DNA of 64,000 nucleotides from Gaiellasilicea sp963829845 (GTDB lineage: Bacteria > Actinomycetota > Thermoleophilia > Gaiellales > Gaiellaceae). Under the pieces are notes generated by a model. The model saw only the letters and a program-made list of their open reading frames with translations. It was not told the DNA's origin and searched no databases. The position numbers and the translations under genes are program-made. The stretch's first letter is position 1, and each line of letters starts with the position of its first letter. The DNA is taken from NCBI GenBank assembly GCA_963829845.1, contig CAWHKD010000022.1:1-64000 (forward strand), written 5' to 3'. This document shows positions 34,870 through 43,517 of this stretch, in pieces.

Positions 34870-36603
34870 ATGAAGGCTTCACGCAAGGCCCTGCTCGCGA
34901 TCGTCGCGGCCGGGGTAGCCATGTTCGCCGCCGCAACGGTGGCGAGCAGTCAGAGCAGCCCGGGCTTCAAGACCGCCCAGGGCCCGATGCTCGACCCGGT
35001 TGCCGCGGGCGCGTCCTACGAGGGGATCATCTCGGTCGGTGACACGCTCTCGAGCGGCTACATGTTCGAGTCGATCCCGGATGGGATCGCCTTCTCGAAC
35101 AACGGCCACGGCACCGTCGACCTCTTCGTCAACCACGAAACGTCGACGGTCCCGTTCCCGTACACCTTCAACCGGACCACGGGAACGGGGTCCGGCTTCA
35201 ACGACTTCACGAACGCGCTCGTGAGCAAGCTGCGGCTGCACCAGAAGTCGGGCGGCGTCCTCAGCGGCTCGTACGCGATCACGTCGGACCAGAACTTCCA
35301 GCGCTTCTGCTCAAGCTTCCTCGCCACGGACGAGCACGGCTTCGACCGGCCGATGCTGCTCACGAACGAGGAGGGGATCGACTGGGTGAACCGGGCCGGC
35401 AAGGCGTGGCCGACGACGATCGGCTCGCCGGCGGCGCGGCAGATCGGCGCGGTCGTCGCGGTCGACGAGCAGACCGGCAAAACGAGGCCGATCTGGGGCA
35501 TGGGCCGGCACAACCACGAGAACAGCGTCGCGATACCGGGCTACGACCAGCCGGTCGTGCTCTCGGGCGACGACTCGTTCGTGACGACGCCGGAGCAGTC
35601 ACAGCTCTACTCGTACATCGCCCACGACTCCCATGCGGTATGGAACGACGAGGGTGACCTCTGGGCGTTCGTCGCCGACGGCGTCGACAGCTATTTCGAC
35701 TTCCCGTTCGGCTCGAACACGAGCGTGTCGGGCAAGTTCGTGAAGGTGCCGAAGCAGATTGCGACCGGACGCAAGGCCGACGGCACCGACCTGATGGCGG
35801 CTGACGTGTCGTATCCGGGCCCGCCGGCTACCGGCTGGCAGACCGACGCCAGGACCGGAGCCCCGATCGACGGGCCGCAGTGGATCCTGGAGCACTGGGG
35901 CGACACGCAGCCTCAGCGGGTGTTCGAGTTCGTGCGCGTCGAGGACATCGCCTACGACAGACGGCCGGGCATGCAGAACGTCGTCTACGTCGTCGACAGC
36001 GGCCGCGGCACGGCGGAGCCGGCACCTCCGGGCCTGCCCTCCCCGCAGCCCAACCGCTCGACGAACGGTCGAGTCTGGAAGCTCGTGCTCGACAAGAACG
36101 ATCCGACGAAGGTGACGAGCTTCTCGATCCTGATCGAGGGCGACGACGCGCCGGTGAAGGCGCCGAACGAGATCCACCAGCCGGACAACATCGAGTCGAC
36201 GGCGACGAGCCTCCTCATCACCGAGGATCCAGGTTCGAGCCAGCAGTTCCCGCCTGGGTCGGACGTGCCCGGCGCGGCGAACTTCGACCCGAGGGCGACC
36301 ACGGCCCGGATCTGGCAGTACGACCTTGCCACCGGCGCGACGCGGGTCGTGGCAAAGGTGAACCAGTCCGCGGACGAGACACCGATCGACAAGGACGCCA
36401 ACCCGAACCGCGGCAACCTCGGGGCGTGGGAGTCGAGCGGCATCATCGACGCCTCGAGCATCTTCGGCCACGGCGCGTTCCTGGTCGACGTCCAGGCGGG
36501 AACCCTCGTGATCAACGAGGAGGTGCGCCAGGAAGGTCCCGACACGCTGACGTACCAGCGCGACGGCGGCCAGCTCGGCCTGCTGCGGATCCCCGGCGCG
36601 TAG
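34870..36603 (+). CDS. Secreted PhoX-like (DUF839) phosphatase
   Basis: 577 residues. ATG 34870 follows a purine-rich site (GGGGGAGAAAAGGGGG). Signal peptide MKASRKALLAIVAAGVAMFA with ATVASSQS cleavage region; a Tat motif is not evident. Conserved PhoX/DUF839 elements: DLFVNHETSTVPF, PMLLTNEEGIDW, GMGRHNHENSVAIPG, HAVWNDEGDLWAFVADGVD, NEIHQPDNIESTATSLLITE (TEDPG). PhoX enzymes are Ca/Fe-dependent alkaline phosphatases or beta-propeller phosphodiesterases. Substrate not known. It ends 3 bases from the convergent dehydratase gene. Confidence 0.82.
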   Translation: MKASRKALLAIVAAGVAMFAAATVASSQSSPGFKTAQGPMLDPVAAGASYEGIISVGDTLSSGYMFESIPDGIAFSNNGHGTVDLFVNHETSTVPFPYTFNRTTGTGSGFNDFTNALVSKLRLHQKSGGVLSGSYAITSDQNFQRFCSSFLATDEHGFDRPMLLTNEEGIDWVNRAGKAWPTTIGSPAARQIGAVVAVDEQTGKTRPIWGMGRHNHENSVAIPGYDQPVVLSGDDSFVTTPEQSQLYSYIAHDSHAVWNDEGDLWAFVADGVDSYFDFPFGSNTSVSGKFVKVPKQIATGRKADGTDLMAADVSYPGPPATGWQTDARTGAPIDGPQWILEHWGDTQPQRVFEFVRVEDIAYDRRPGMQNVVYVVDSGRGTAEPAPPGLPSPQPNRSTNGRVWKLVLDKNDPTKVTSFSILIEGDDAPVKAPNEIHQPDNIESTATSLLITEDPGSSQQFPPGSDVPGAANFDPRATTARIWQYDLATGATRVVAKVNQSADETPIDKDANPNRGNLGAWESSGIIDASSIFGHGAFLVDVQAGTLVINEEVRQEGPDTLTYQRDGGQLGLLRIPGA

Positions 36604-36606
36604 GAG

Positions 36607-38502
36607 CTAGACCGACTCGGGAGCGGGCGTCGCGGAGGTCGCGGCGCCCGCTTCCTCACGCTGCGGCTCACGGACGATCGCGGCGAGGCGGCCGACGAGC
36701 TCGAGCGTATCGCCCGCCTCGACGAGCCGCTCGAGCTCGTCGAGCTTGCCCTCGAGCCAGGCCCGCTCGACAGGCGAGACGTCGAGGGCGACGATCTTCG
36801 GGTGCGTCGTCGGCTTCCAGGTCTCGCCCTCGGCGAACAGCTCCTCATGGATCTTCTCGCCCGGCCGCGCGCCGATGAAGGTGATCGCGATGTCACGCTC
36901 CGGCTCCTTGCCGGAGAGGCGGATCATGTTCCGGGCGAGCTCGAGGATCCGGATCGGCTCGCCCATGTCGAGGACGAGGATGCGGCCTCGTCCCCCGATC
37001 GCGCCGGCCTGGATCACGAGCGCGACCGCCTCTGGAATGGTCATGAAAAAGCGGGTCATCTCTGCGTCGGTGACCGTGACCGGCCCTCCCCGCTCGATCT
37101 GGCGGCGGAAGAGGGGGATGACACTGCCCGCCGAGTTGAGGACGTTGCCGAAGCGGACTGCGACGAACTTCGTCGGCACGTCGTCGCGCTCGCCGTGCGA
37201 GCCGACGATCCACTCGCAGAGCGTCTTCGTCTGCCCGTAGACGCTGTAGGGGTTGAGCGCCTTGTCGGTGGAGATGAGGACGAACCGCTCGACACCGTGC
37301 GCGATCGCTGCGTCGGCGACGTTCCTCGTCCCGAGGACGTTGTTCGCCACCGACACGAGCGGGTTCGCCTCCATCAGCGGCACGTGCTTGTAGGCGGCTG
37401 CGTGGAAGACGACGTCGGGGCGGTAGCGCTCCAAGACCTCGCCCAGCCGGCGGCGATCGCGCACGTCGGCGAGCACGGGGACGCAGGCGCTGAAGCGGCG
37501 CTCGTCGACGAGCTCGCGCTCGATGTCGAACAGCGAGCTCTCGGCCTGGTCGACCATCACGATCCGCGTCGGCTCGGCGCGCGCGAGCTGGCGACAGAGC
37601 TCGGAGCCGATCGAGCCGCCCGCGCCGGTGACGAGCACGGCCTTGTCTTTGACGTAGGAGGCGATCGCTTCGACGTCGACCTCGACGGGCTCGCGGCCGA
37701 GCAGGTCTTCGACCTCGACCGGGCGGACCTGCTTGGCGAGGTCGAGGTCGCCGGCGATCAGCTCGTTCAGCCCCGGCAGCGTCTTCACCGGCACGTTCTC
37801 GGCGCGGGCCATCTCGGCAATCCGCGCGCGCTGCTCGCCCGAGGCCGAGGGGATCGCAATCAGCAGCTCGTCGGGCCGGCGGTCGCGCAGCAGGTGCGGC
37901 AGCTCGTCGCTCGTGCCGAGCACGCGGATCCCGTGCAGGCGGAGGTTCTTCTTGCTCGGGTCGTCGTCGATCAGACCGATCGGCGTGTAGCCGAGGTCGG
38001 GCGAGCGCAGCATCTCCTTCAGCATCAACTGGGCTGCGTCACCCGCGCCGACGACGATCACCTCCTTGCCGCGCGCCACGATCGAGCGGCTCTGCGGGCG
38101 CTCGATGATCGTCCGCGCGAGCATGCGCGAGCCGGCGACGAGTGCCAGCGTCAACAGCGCGTCGATCACCCACACTGTGCGCGGCACCTCCGCGGCGTGG
38201 ACGTCGAAGAAGCTGAAGATGAGGAAGGTGACGAGGCTCGCCGCGAGCACGCCGCGCGCTGCTCCCCACATGTCCCGCGTCGAGACGTAGCGCCACCAGC
38301 GGTTGTAGAAGCCGAAGAGAGCGAAGACGCTGAGCTTGATCGCCGCGACGAGCGCGAGGATCGACCAGGAGACGTAGTACTCGTAGTAGACGGGCAGATC
38401 GGTGTCGAACCGGAGCCGGAAGGCGAAGAACCACGCGGCGACGACGATCGCGAAGTCCGCCGCGAGCTGCGGCAGCCGGTGGCGGTTGATCGGCGTCCTC
38501 AC
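36607..38502 (-). CDS. Membrane-anchored nucleoside-diphosphate-sugar 4,6-dehydratase (FlaA1/CapD/WbpM type)
   Basis: 631 residues. Four N-terminal membrane helices (LAADFAIVVAAWFFAFRLRF; VSWSILALVAAIKLSVFALF; VLAASLVTFLIFSFF; VWVIDALLTLALVAGSRML) precede a CoA-binding-like domain (VIVVGAGDAAQLMLKEML). The C-terminal SDR domain follows: AVLVTGAGGSIGSELCRQLA, HAAAYKHVPLMEANP, STDKALNPYSVYGQTKTLCE. It makes deoxy-keto sugars from UDP-GlcNAc-type substrates for surface glycans. GTG 38502 overlaps the aminotransferase stop (GTGA). Confidence 0.92.
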   Translation of the reverse strand: MRTPINRHRLPQLAADFAIVVAAWFFAFRLRFDTDLPVYYEYYVSWSILALVAAIKLSVFALFGFYNRWWRYVSTRDMWGAARGVLAASLVTFLIFSFFDVHAAEVPRTVWVIDALLTLALVAGSRMLARTIIERPQSRSIVARGKEVIVVGAGDAAQLMLKEMLRSPDLGYTPIGLIDDDPSKKNLRLHGIRVLGTSDELPHLLRDRRPDELLIAIPSASGEQRARIAEMARAENVPVKTLPGLNELIAGDLDLAKQVRPVEVEDLLGREPVEVDVEAIASYVKDKAVLVTGAGGSIGSELCRQLARAEPTRIVMVDQAESSLFDIERELVDERRFSACVPVLADVRDRRRLGEVLERYRPDVVFHAAAYKHVPLMEANPLVSVANNVLGTRNVADAAIAHGVERFVLISTDKALNPYSVYGQTKTLCEWIVGSHGERDDVPTKFVAVRFGNVLNSAGSVIPLFRRQIERGGPVTVTDAEMTRFFMTIPEAVALVIQAGAIGGRGRILVLDMGEPIRILELARNMIRLSGKEPERDIAITFIGARPGEKIHEELFAEGETWKPTTHPKIVALDVSPVERAWLEGKLDELERLVEAGDTLELVGRLAAIVREPQREEAGAATSATPAPESV

Positions 38503-39587
38503 GCCCGCACGGACGCCACGCCGACCGCGTCCAGGACCGTCGCGACGACGCGCTCCTGCACCTCGGCGTCGATTCCGCCCCAGAGCGGGAGCGCCAGGTT
38601 CTCGTCCGCCGCCTTCTCGGTCTCCGGCAGCGAGCCTGGCTCCAAGCCGAGGTGGCGGAGAGCCGGCTGGAGATGCAGCGGCGTCGCGTAGTACGAGGCG
38701 GACGCGATCTCGCGCTCGGCGAGAGCGGCTGCGATGCGGTCGCGCTCGGGCGTGCGGACGACGTACATGTGGTAGACGTGACCCGGAGCGTCCGCGGGCA
38801 GCTCGACCGCGTCGCCGAGGCCGAGCTCTGCGTAGCGCGCCGCGCCCTCGCGCCGGGAGGCGTTCCACCCAGCGAGGTGCGGCAGCGAGATGCGGAGGAA
38901 CGCGGCCTGGAGTGCGTCCAGCCGGGAGTTCGTCCCGATCAGCTCGAACGTCTTCTTGTCCCGGGACCCGTGGAAGCGCAGCATCCGAACCCGCTCCGCG
39001 ACACCGTCGTCGGTCGCCGCGACGAGGCCGCCGTCACCGAGCGCGAAGAGGTTCTTGGTCGGGAAGAAGCTGAAGGTGGAAGCGACGCCCGTGGTCGCGA
39101 CACCCTCCGCTCCGAAGGCCTGGGCAGCGTCCTCGAGCAGCGGCAGGCCGAGCCCCGCGAGCTCGGCGAGCGGTGCCGGCCGGCCGAAGAGGTGCACCGG
39201 CACGATCGCCTTCGTGTGCGGCCCGATCCGGCGCTCGACGTCCTCGGGATCGAGGTTCAGCGTCACCGGATCGATGTCGGCGAACACGGGAGTCGCGCCG
39301 GCACGGGCGATTGCCTCGGCCGTCGCGTAGAAGGTGAAGGAGGGGCAGATGACCTCATCACCCGCTCCGACGCCCATCGCCTCGAGCGCGAGCACGAGGG
39401 CATCCGTCCCGTTCGCGACGCCGATCGCGTGCGGCACACCAAGGTACGCGGCCGCCTCCTCCTCGAAGGCCTGCACCTCGGGGCCGAAGATGAACCGGCC
39501 GGACTCGACGACGCGCTCGAACGCCTCCCGGAACTCCGGGATCAGCGGCTCGTACTGCGCCTTGACGTCGACGAGATCGATCTTCAT
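38499..39587 (-). CDS. DegT/DnrJ/EryC1/StrS sugar aminotransferase
   Basis: 362 residues. PLP site: D153 in LLEDAAQAFGAE and K178 in TFSFFPTKNLFALGDGG. N-terminus MKIDLVDVKAQYEPL, AIGVANGTDALVLALEA, ICPSFTFYATAEAIARAG. It transfers an amino group to a 4-keto (or 3-keto) nucleotide sugar, the product of the downstream dehydratase. ATG 39587; 12 bases after the DedA stop, cotranscribed. Confidence 0.95.
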   Translation of the reverse strand: MKIDLVDVKAQYEPLIPEFREAFERVVESGRFIFGPEVQAFEEEAAAYLGVPHAIGVANGTDALVLALEAMGVGAGDEVICPSFTFYATAEAIARAGATPVFADIDPVTLNLDPEDVERRIGPHTKAIVPVHLFGRPAPLAELAGLGLPLLEDAAQAFGAEGVATTGVASTFSFFPTKNLFALGDGGLVAATDDGVAERVRMLRFHGSRDKKTFELIGTNSRLDALQAAFLRISLPHLAGWNASRREGAARYAELGLGDAVELPADAPGHVYHMYVVRTPERDRIAAALAEREIASASYYATPLHLQPALRHLGLEPGSLPETEKAADENLALPLWGGIDAEVQERVVATVLDAVGVASVRA

Positions 39588-39599
39588 GGCCGGGTGAGT

Positions 39600-40283
39600 C
39601 TAGCGGGGCTCTGCGGCGGGCTTGCCGCGCCTACGCACGTACTTCCAGCCCAACCACACGGCCCCTCCCACGAGCAGCGCGAGCACGGCGTAGTCGAAGT
39701 AGTGGAACGCGTGGTGGAAGTCCTCCCACTGGCTGCCGAGCGCCCAGCCGGCGCCGGCGAGGGCGAAACACCAGATCGCGGAGCCGAGAAACGTCAGGAT
39801 CACGTAGCGGCGGAATGGGGCCTCGAAGACCCCGGCCGGGATCGAGACGAACGAGCGGACGAGCGGCGTCAGCCGGCCGAGGAACACGGCCCAGTCCTCC
39901 CAGCGCTCGAACCAGCGCTCGGCCCGTTCGAGCTTCTCCTCGTTGAGATGGAGCCAGCGTCCGTGCCGCTCGAGGAAGGGACGCCCACCGTGTAGGCCGA
40001 GCCACCAGCCGCCGATCGCGCCGAGGGTATAGCCGATCGTGCCCGCGAGCGCGACCGCGAGAAATGCTGGGAAGCCGGACTCGATCGTCCAGCCGAAGAG
40101 CATGACGTCCTGTCCGGCGAAGGCACCCGCCGCGACCGCCCCGCCGTAGACCATCACGGGCTCGCTCGCCGCCGGGAAGACGGCGTCGATCATCATCAAA
40201 ATGAAGACGGCGTAGAGGCCGTAGTCGCCGACGACCGTCGTGAGGAGATCGGTGATCTCCGACAGGATCGAGGCGACCGGCAC
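39600..40283 (-). CDS. DedA-family membrane protein
   Basis: 227 residues with the SNARE-associated/DedA pattern: LYAVFILMMIDAVFPAASEP, AFLAVALAGTIGYTLGAIGG, FLGRLTPLVRSFVSIPAGVF, RRYVILTFLGSAIWCFALAG. The FxGR-x-x-P-x-x-R motif is complete. DedA proteins are thought to flip undecaprenyl phosphate or phospholipids, which suits its place between polysaccharide genes. GTG 40283. Confidence 0.92.
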   Translation of the reverse strand: MPVASILSEITDLLTTVVGDYGLYAVFILMMIDAVFPAASEPVMVYGGAVAAGAFAGQDVMLFGWTIESGFPAFLAVALAGTIGYTLGAIGGWWLGLHGGRPFLERHGRWLHLNEEKLERAERWFERWEDWAVFLGRLTPLVRSFVSIPAGVFEAPFRRYVILTFLGSAIWCFALAGAGWALGSQWEDFHHAFHYFDYAVLALLVGGAVWLGWKYVRRRGKPAAEPR

Positions 40284-40292
40284 CCGCAGAGG

Positions 40293-42077
40293 TTAGCCCG
40301 AGGGCTTCTTCGGCTTGTTCTGCGGCAGGGGAGCGGCTCGGATGACGCGGAACGCGGGCGTGACGACCTCGACGGCGCCGAGCTCGTTCGTGGCGCGGAA
40401 GCGGACGACGTACATGCCGCCGTAGACGAGGAACTTGCCGCCGCGCGTGGTGCCACGCCAGCTGGCGGCGAAGCGGCCGGCCGGAAGCCTGCGGACGGCG
40501 ATTGTCGCCACCTGGACGCCGGACGCCGTCTCGACGGTCGCCGTCACGCGGGCGGCGCGCGTCAGCGTCACCCCGGCCGAGATCGTCTGCTTGCCCCGCA
40601 CCCGGACGACGAGCGAGCGGCGCGAGAGCCTGGCGAACCCGAGCGTGTTGTTGACTGTGAACATCTGCGTCGTCGTTGACGTGCGCGCGGAATCGTCCGT
40701 GGCGGTCACCTCGAGCCGCCAGCGCCCTTCGGCCGGCGGCGGTGGCTCGACCACGGTCGGGTCGGCGGATGCGGGCGGGAAGGCGACCGGATACGTGCCC
40801 GGCTGCTGCAAGAGCGTCTCGGTGAAGGCGACGGCTCCGCCGGGCGCGACGAGGGTTGCGGTCACGTTCGAGGGCCGGACGACCTTGTACGAGAGCTCGC
40901 GCTGCTTCTCGGCATAGCCGTCGCCGTTCGGCGAGATGACGGCCTCCGGCACGGGCGAGTAGACGCCGTAGTACATGAGCTGGAGCGCGTTCGAGACCGG
41001 TCGCTCGCCACCGCGGTCGGAGGGGCGGTTGAGCAGCTTCCCGTCGAAGGCGAGCGAGGACGAGCCGCCGCCGTCGAAGGCGGAGCCGGTGACGGCGCCG
41101 AGCCTCACCATCGTCTGCGCGAGCTCGAAGTTCGTCATGCCGACGCTGTAGCCGGGGCGGCGGCCGTCGGTGACGACCATCAACACCCGCCCGTCGGCGA
41201 GCTGGCCGACGCCGGTGCGCGGGTTGCGCGGCGCGAGCTGGCTGGAGGTGAACGCCTCTTGAGCGCGGAAGACCGGACCGCCGCTGCGGACGAGCACCGG
41301 GCCGCCGCCGACGGCGTTCGTGACTCCGGCCCACTCGGGCCGGAAGATCAGCCGCAGCGTCACAGTCGTGCCCACGACCGCCTCCTCGGCCAGGCGCGCG
41401 GCCGCCGTGCCCCGGGCGACGAGGACGGCGCCGCCCTGCGGGATCGCCGTGCCGCCCGCGCCCGCAACCTGGACGACGGGGCCCGCGAGGTCGGTGTTCG
41501 GCGTCGTCGGCGGGAAGGGGGAGATCACGGCCTCGGTCACGCCCGACTGAGCGGGCGTGGCGGAGCCGTACGCTCGCGTGAACAGCGAGATGCCATTCGC
41601 TCCCGGCGACTGGTTGAGGTCGTTCAGCGTCCGACGCTGGCCGAGACCACGCCAGGTGCCGAAGAACTCGATCCGGCGGACGTCGAGGCCGCCCTCCGGG
41701 GTGACGCCGGTGCTTGAGCGGTCGCCGTACGGCGGACTCTCGACGACGTTGTCGCGCATCAACACGCCGCTCGGGCGGCCGGAGTCGGCATAGAAGTCGC
41801 CGTTGATACCGACCATCGTCGCGCTCGGCGAGAGTCGCTTCTGCATCGAGGTGACGCGCTCGACGCCCTGGATCGTCTCGTTCGAGAGCGTCGGTCGGAG
41901 AGCGTAGAGGCCGGTCGGGCGCGGGCCGCGGACGATGTGGATCGCGACCGGGCCGTGGGGCGTGAACTGGACGCCGCGCTCGTAGGTGACGCCAGGCATC
42001 AGCGTCGTCGTCTGCGCCGCAGCGGGCGCGGCGAAGGAAAGGGCGAGGAGCCCGAGGATGAGCGGCTTGCGAGTCAC
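40293..42077 (-). CDS. Secreted phosphodiester glycosidase (NAGPA) family protein
   Basis: 594 residues from GTG 42077. Signal peptide LILGLLALSFAAPAAAQ. The NAGPA domain covers about 60-320: MVGINGDFYADSGRPSGVLM, LADGRVLMVVTDGRRPGYSV, LAQTMVRLGAVTGSAFDGGG, SSLAFDGKLLNRPSDRGG. The C-terminal 270 residues look like Ig/FlgD-like beta domains (SPNGDGYAEKQRELSYKVVR; VATIAVRRLPAGRFAASWRG). It likely acts on extracellular glycosyl phosphodiesters such as teichoic or exopolysaccharide linkages. First gene of the polysaccharide operon. Confidence 0.87.
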   Translation of the reverse strand: MTRKPLILGLLALSFAAPAAAQTTTLMPGVTYERGVQFTPHGPVAIHIVRGPRPTGLYALRPTLSNETIQGVERVTSMQKRLSPSATMVGINGDFYADSGRPSGVLMRDNVVESPPYGDRSSTGVTPEGGLDVRRIEFFGTWRGLGQRRTLNDLNQSPGANGISLFTRAYGSATPAQSGVTEAVISPFPPTTPNTDLAGPVVQVAGAGGTAIPQGGAVLVARGTAAARLAEEAVVGTTVTLRLIFRPEWAGVTNAVGGGPVLVRSGGPVFRAQEAFTSSQLAPRNPRTGVGQLADGRVLMVVTDGRRPGYSVGMTNFELAQTMVRLGAVTGSAFDGGGSSSLAFDGKLLNRPSDRGGERPVSNALQLMYYGVYSPVPEAVISPNGDGYAEKQRELSYKVVRPSNVTATLVAPGGAVAFTETLLQQPGTYPVAFPPASADPTVVEPPPPAEGRWRLEVTATDDSARTSTTTQMFTVNNTLGFARLSRRSLVVRVRGKQTISAGVTLTRAARVTATVETASGVQVATIAVRRLPAGRFAASWRGTTRGGKFLVYGGMYVVRFRATNELGAVEVVTPAFRVIRAAPLPQNKPKKPSG

Positions 42078-42182
42078 GGCCCCGACGGAGGCTAGCCGAA
42101 GCCCCGGCGCTCCTTTGCAGGGATTAACGGAATCCGAACGGGTCGGGAGTCGCATCCCGCCCCGTCCAGCTACGTTGCAGGT

Positions 42183-43517
42183 ATGAGCACCGCTGCAGCG
42201 GAGTCGCGCACCGGCGTGGTCGAGGAACTGATGGCGCGGTTCCCGCACATTCCGCGCGAGGCCGTACTCAAGGAGGACCTGCTCCGCACCGGGATCGCGT
42301 TCGACGACTCGGCGCTGACGGACAACCTCGACGGCGACGTGAAGCCGAAGTCCTACTTCATCTTCTCCTTCGACCAGAAGCCGCTCGCCGAGCTCGGCGA
42401 AGCCGCGAAGCGCCGCCCTCCCGAGGAGATCGCGCTCACCGGCGGCCCCTACGGGCTGCGGCGGACGATCGTCTCCGTGCGCATCAACCCCGACTCCCCC
42501 TACCGCATGGTCGGACGCGAGCTGACGCTGGACGGCCGGACGGTCGCCGACGTGACGCTGCCGCCGCTACCCGAGTACTACCGGCACACGCTCGCGAACG
42601 GGAAGACCGTGATGGAGACCGCGCCGACGATCCAGTGGGGCTACCTGATCTACCTGACCGTGCTCCGGCTCTGCCAGTACTTCGGCGCCAAGGAGGAGTG
42701 CGGCTTCTGCGACATCAACCACAACTGGCGCCAGCACAAGCGCGAAGGCCGCCCCTATACGGGCGTGAAGCCGGTCGAGGACGTGCTCGAAGCGCTGGCG
42801 CTGATCGATCGCTACGACGTCGACCGCGCCAGCAAGGCGTACACCCTCACGGGCGGCTCCGTCACGAGCACCGTCGACGGGCTCGCCGAGGCCGACTTCT
42901 ACGGCCGCTATGCGCAGGCGATCGAGGAGCGGTTCCCCGGCAGGTGGATCGGCAAGGTCGTCGCGCAGGCGCTGCCGAAGGCCGATGTCCAGCGCTACAA
43001 GGACTACGGGATCACGATCTACCACCCCAACTACGAGGTCTGGGACGAGCGGCTCTTCAAGCTCATCTCGCCGGGCAAGGAGCGCTACGTCGGCCGGGAC
43101 GAGTGGCACCGCAGGATCTTCGACGCCGCCGAGGTGTTCGGGTCGCGCTTCGTGATCCCGAACTTCGTCGCGGGCGTCGAGATGGCGAAGCCGTTCGGCT
43201 TCGAGACGGTCGACGCTGCGATCGCCTCGACGACCGAGGGCCTCGACTACTTCATGAGCCGCGGGGTCACCCCGCGCTTCACCACCTGGTGCCCCGAGCC
43301 GACGACGCCGCTCGGACGCGACAACCCCGACGGCGCGCCACTGGAGTACCACATCCGCCTGCTCGAGGCCTATCGCGAGACGCTCGAGAAGCACGGCCTC
43401 AAGCCGCCGCCCGGCTACGGCGTCGCGGGCGCCGGCAACGCCGTCTTCTCGGTCAGCTCGTTCATGGACACACTCGCACCCGAGGTGGTCACGACGGAGG
43501 AGGCGGTCCCGGCGTGA
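42183..43517 (+). CDS. Radical-SAM protein with atypical C-x8-C-x2-C motif, coupled to mqnC
   Basis: 444 residues, ATG 42183. C164-x8-C173-x2-C176 (LCQYFGAKEECGFCDIN) replaces the usual CxxxCxxC but keeps the final CxFC spacing. Elsewhere AYTLTGGSVTSTVDGLAEAD resembles the GGxxP-like SAM region, and YKDYGITIYHPNYEVWDERL and FGSRFVIPNFVAGVE resemble TIM-barrel strands of menaquinone radical-SAM enzymes. The 160-residue N-terminal extension has no recognised domain. The stop overlaps the GTG of mqnC (GTGA). A role in the futalosine pathway is inferred from coupling; no specific function is known to me. Confidence 0.85.
   Translation: MSTAAAESRTGVVEELMARFPHIPREAVLKEDLLRTGIAFDDSALTDNLDGDVKPKSYFIFSFDQKPLAELGEAAKRRPPEEIALTGGPYGLRRTIVSVRINPDSPYRMVGRELTLDGRTVADVTLPPLPEYYRHTLANGKTVMETAPTIQWGYLIYLTVLRLCQYFGAKEECGFCDINHNWRQHKREGRPYTGVKPVEDVLEALALIDRYDVDRASKAYTLTGGSVTSTVDGLAEADFYGRYAQAIEERFPGRWIGKVVAQALPKADVQRYKDYGITIYHPNYEVWDERLFKLISPGKERYVGRDEWHRRIFDAAEVFGSRFVIPNFVAGVEMAKPFGFETVDAAIASTTEGLDYFMSRGVTPRFTTWCPEPTTPLGRDNPDGAPLEYHIRLLEAYRETLEKHGLKPPPGYGVAGAGNAVFSVSSFMDTLAPEVVTTEEAVPA

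Noticed and set aside
36802..38691. 629-residue open frame antisense to the sugar dehydratase
   Set aside because: Shadow frame with no domain; the minus-strand dehydratase motifs are unambiguous.
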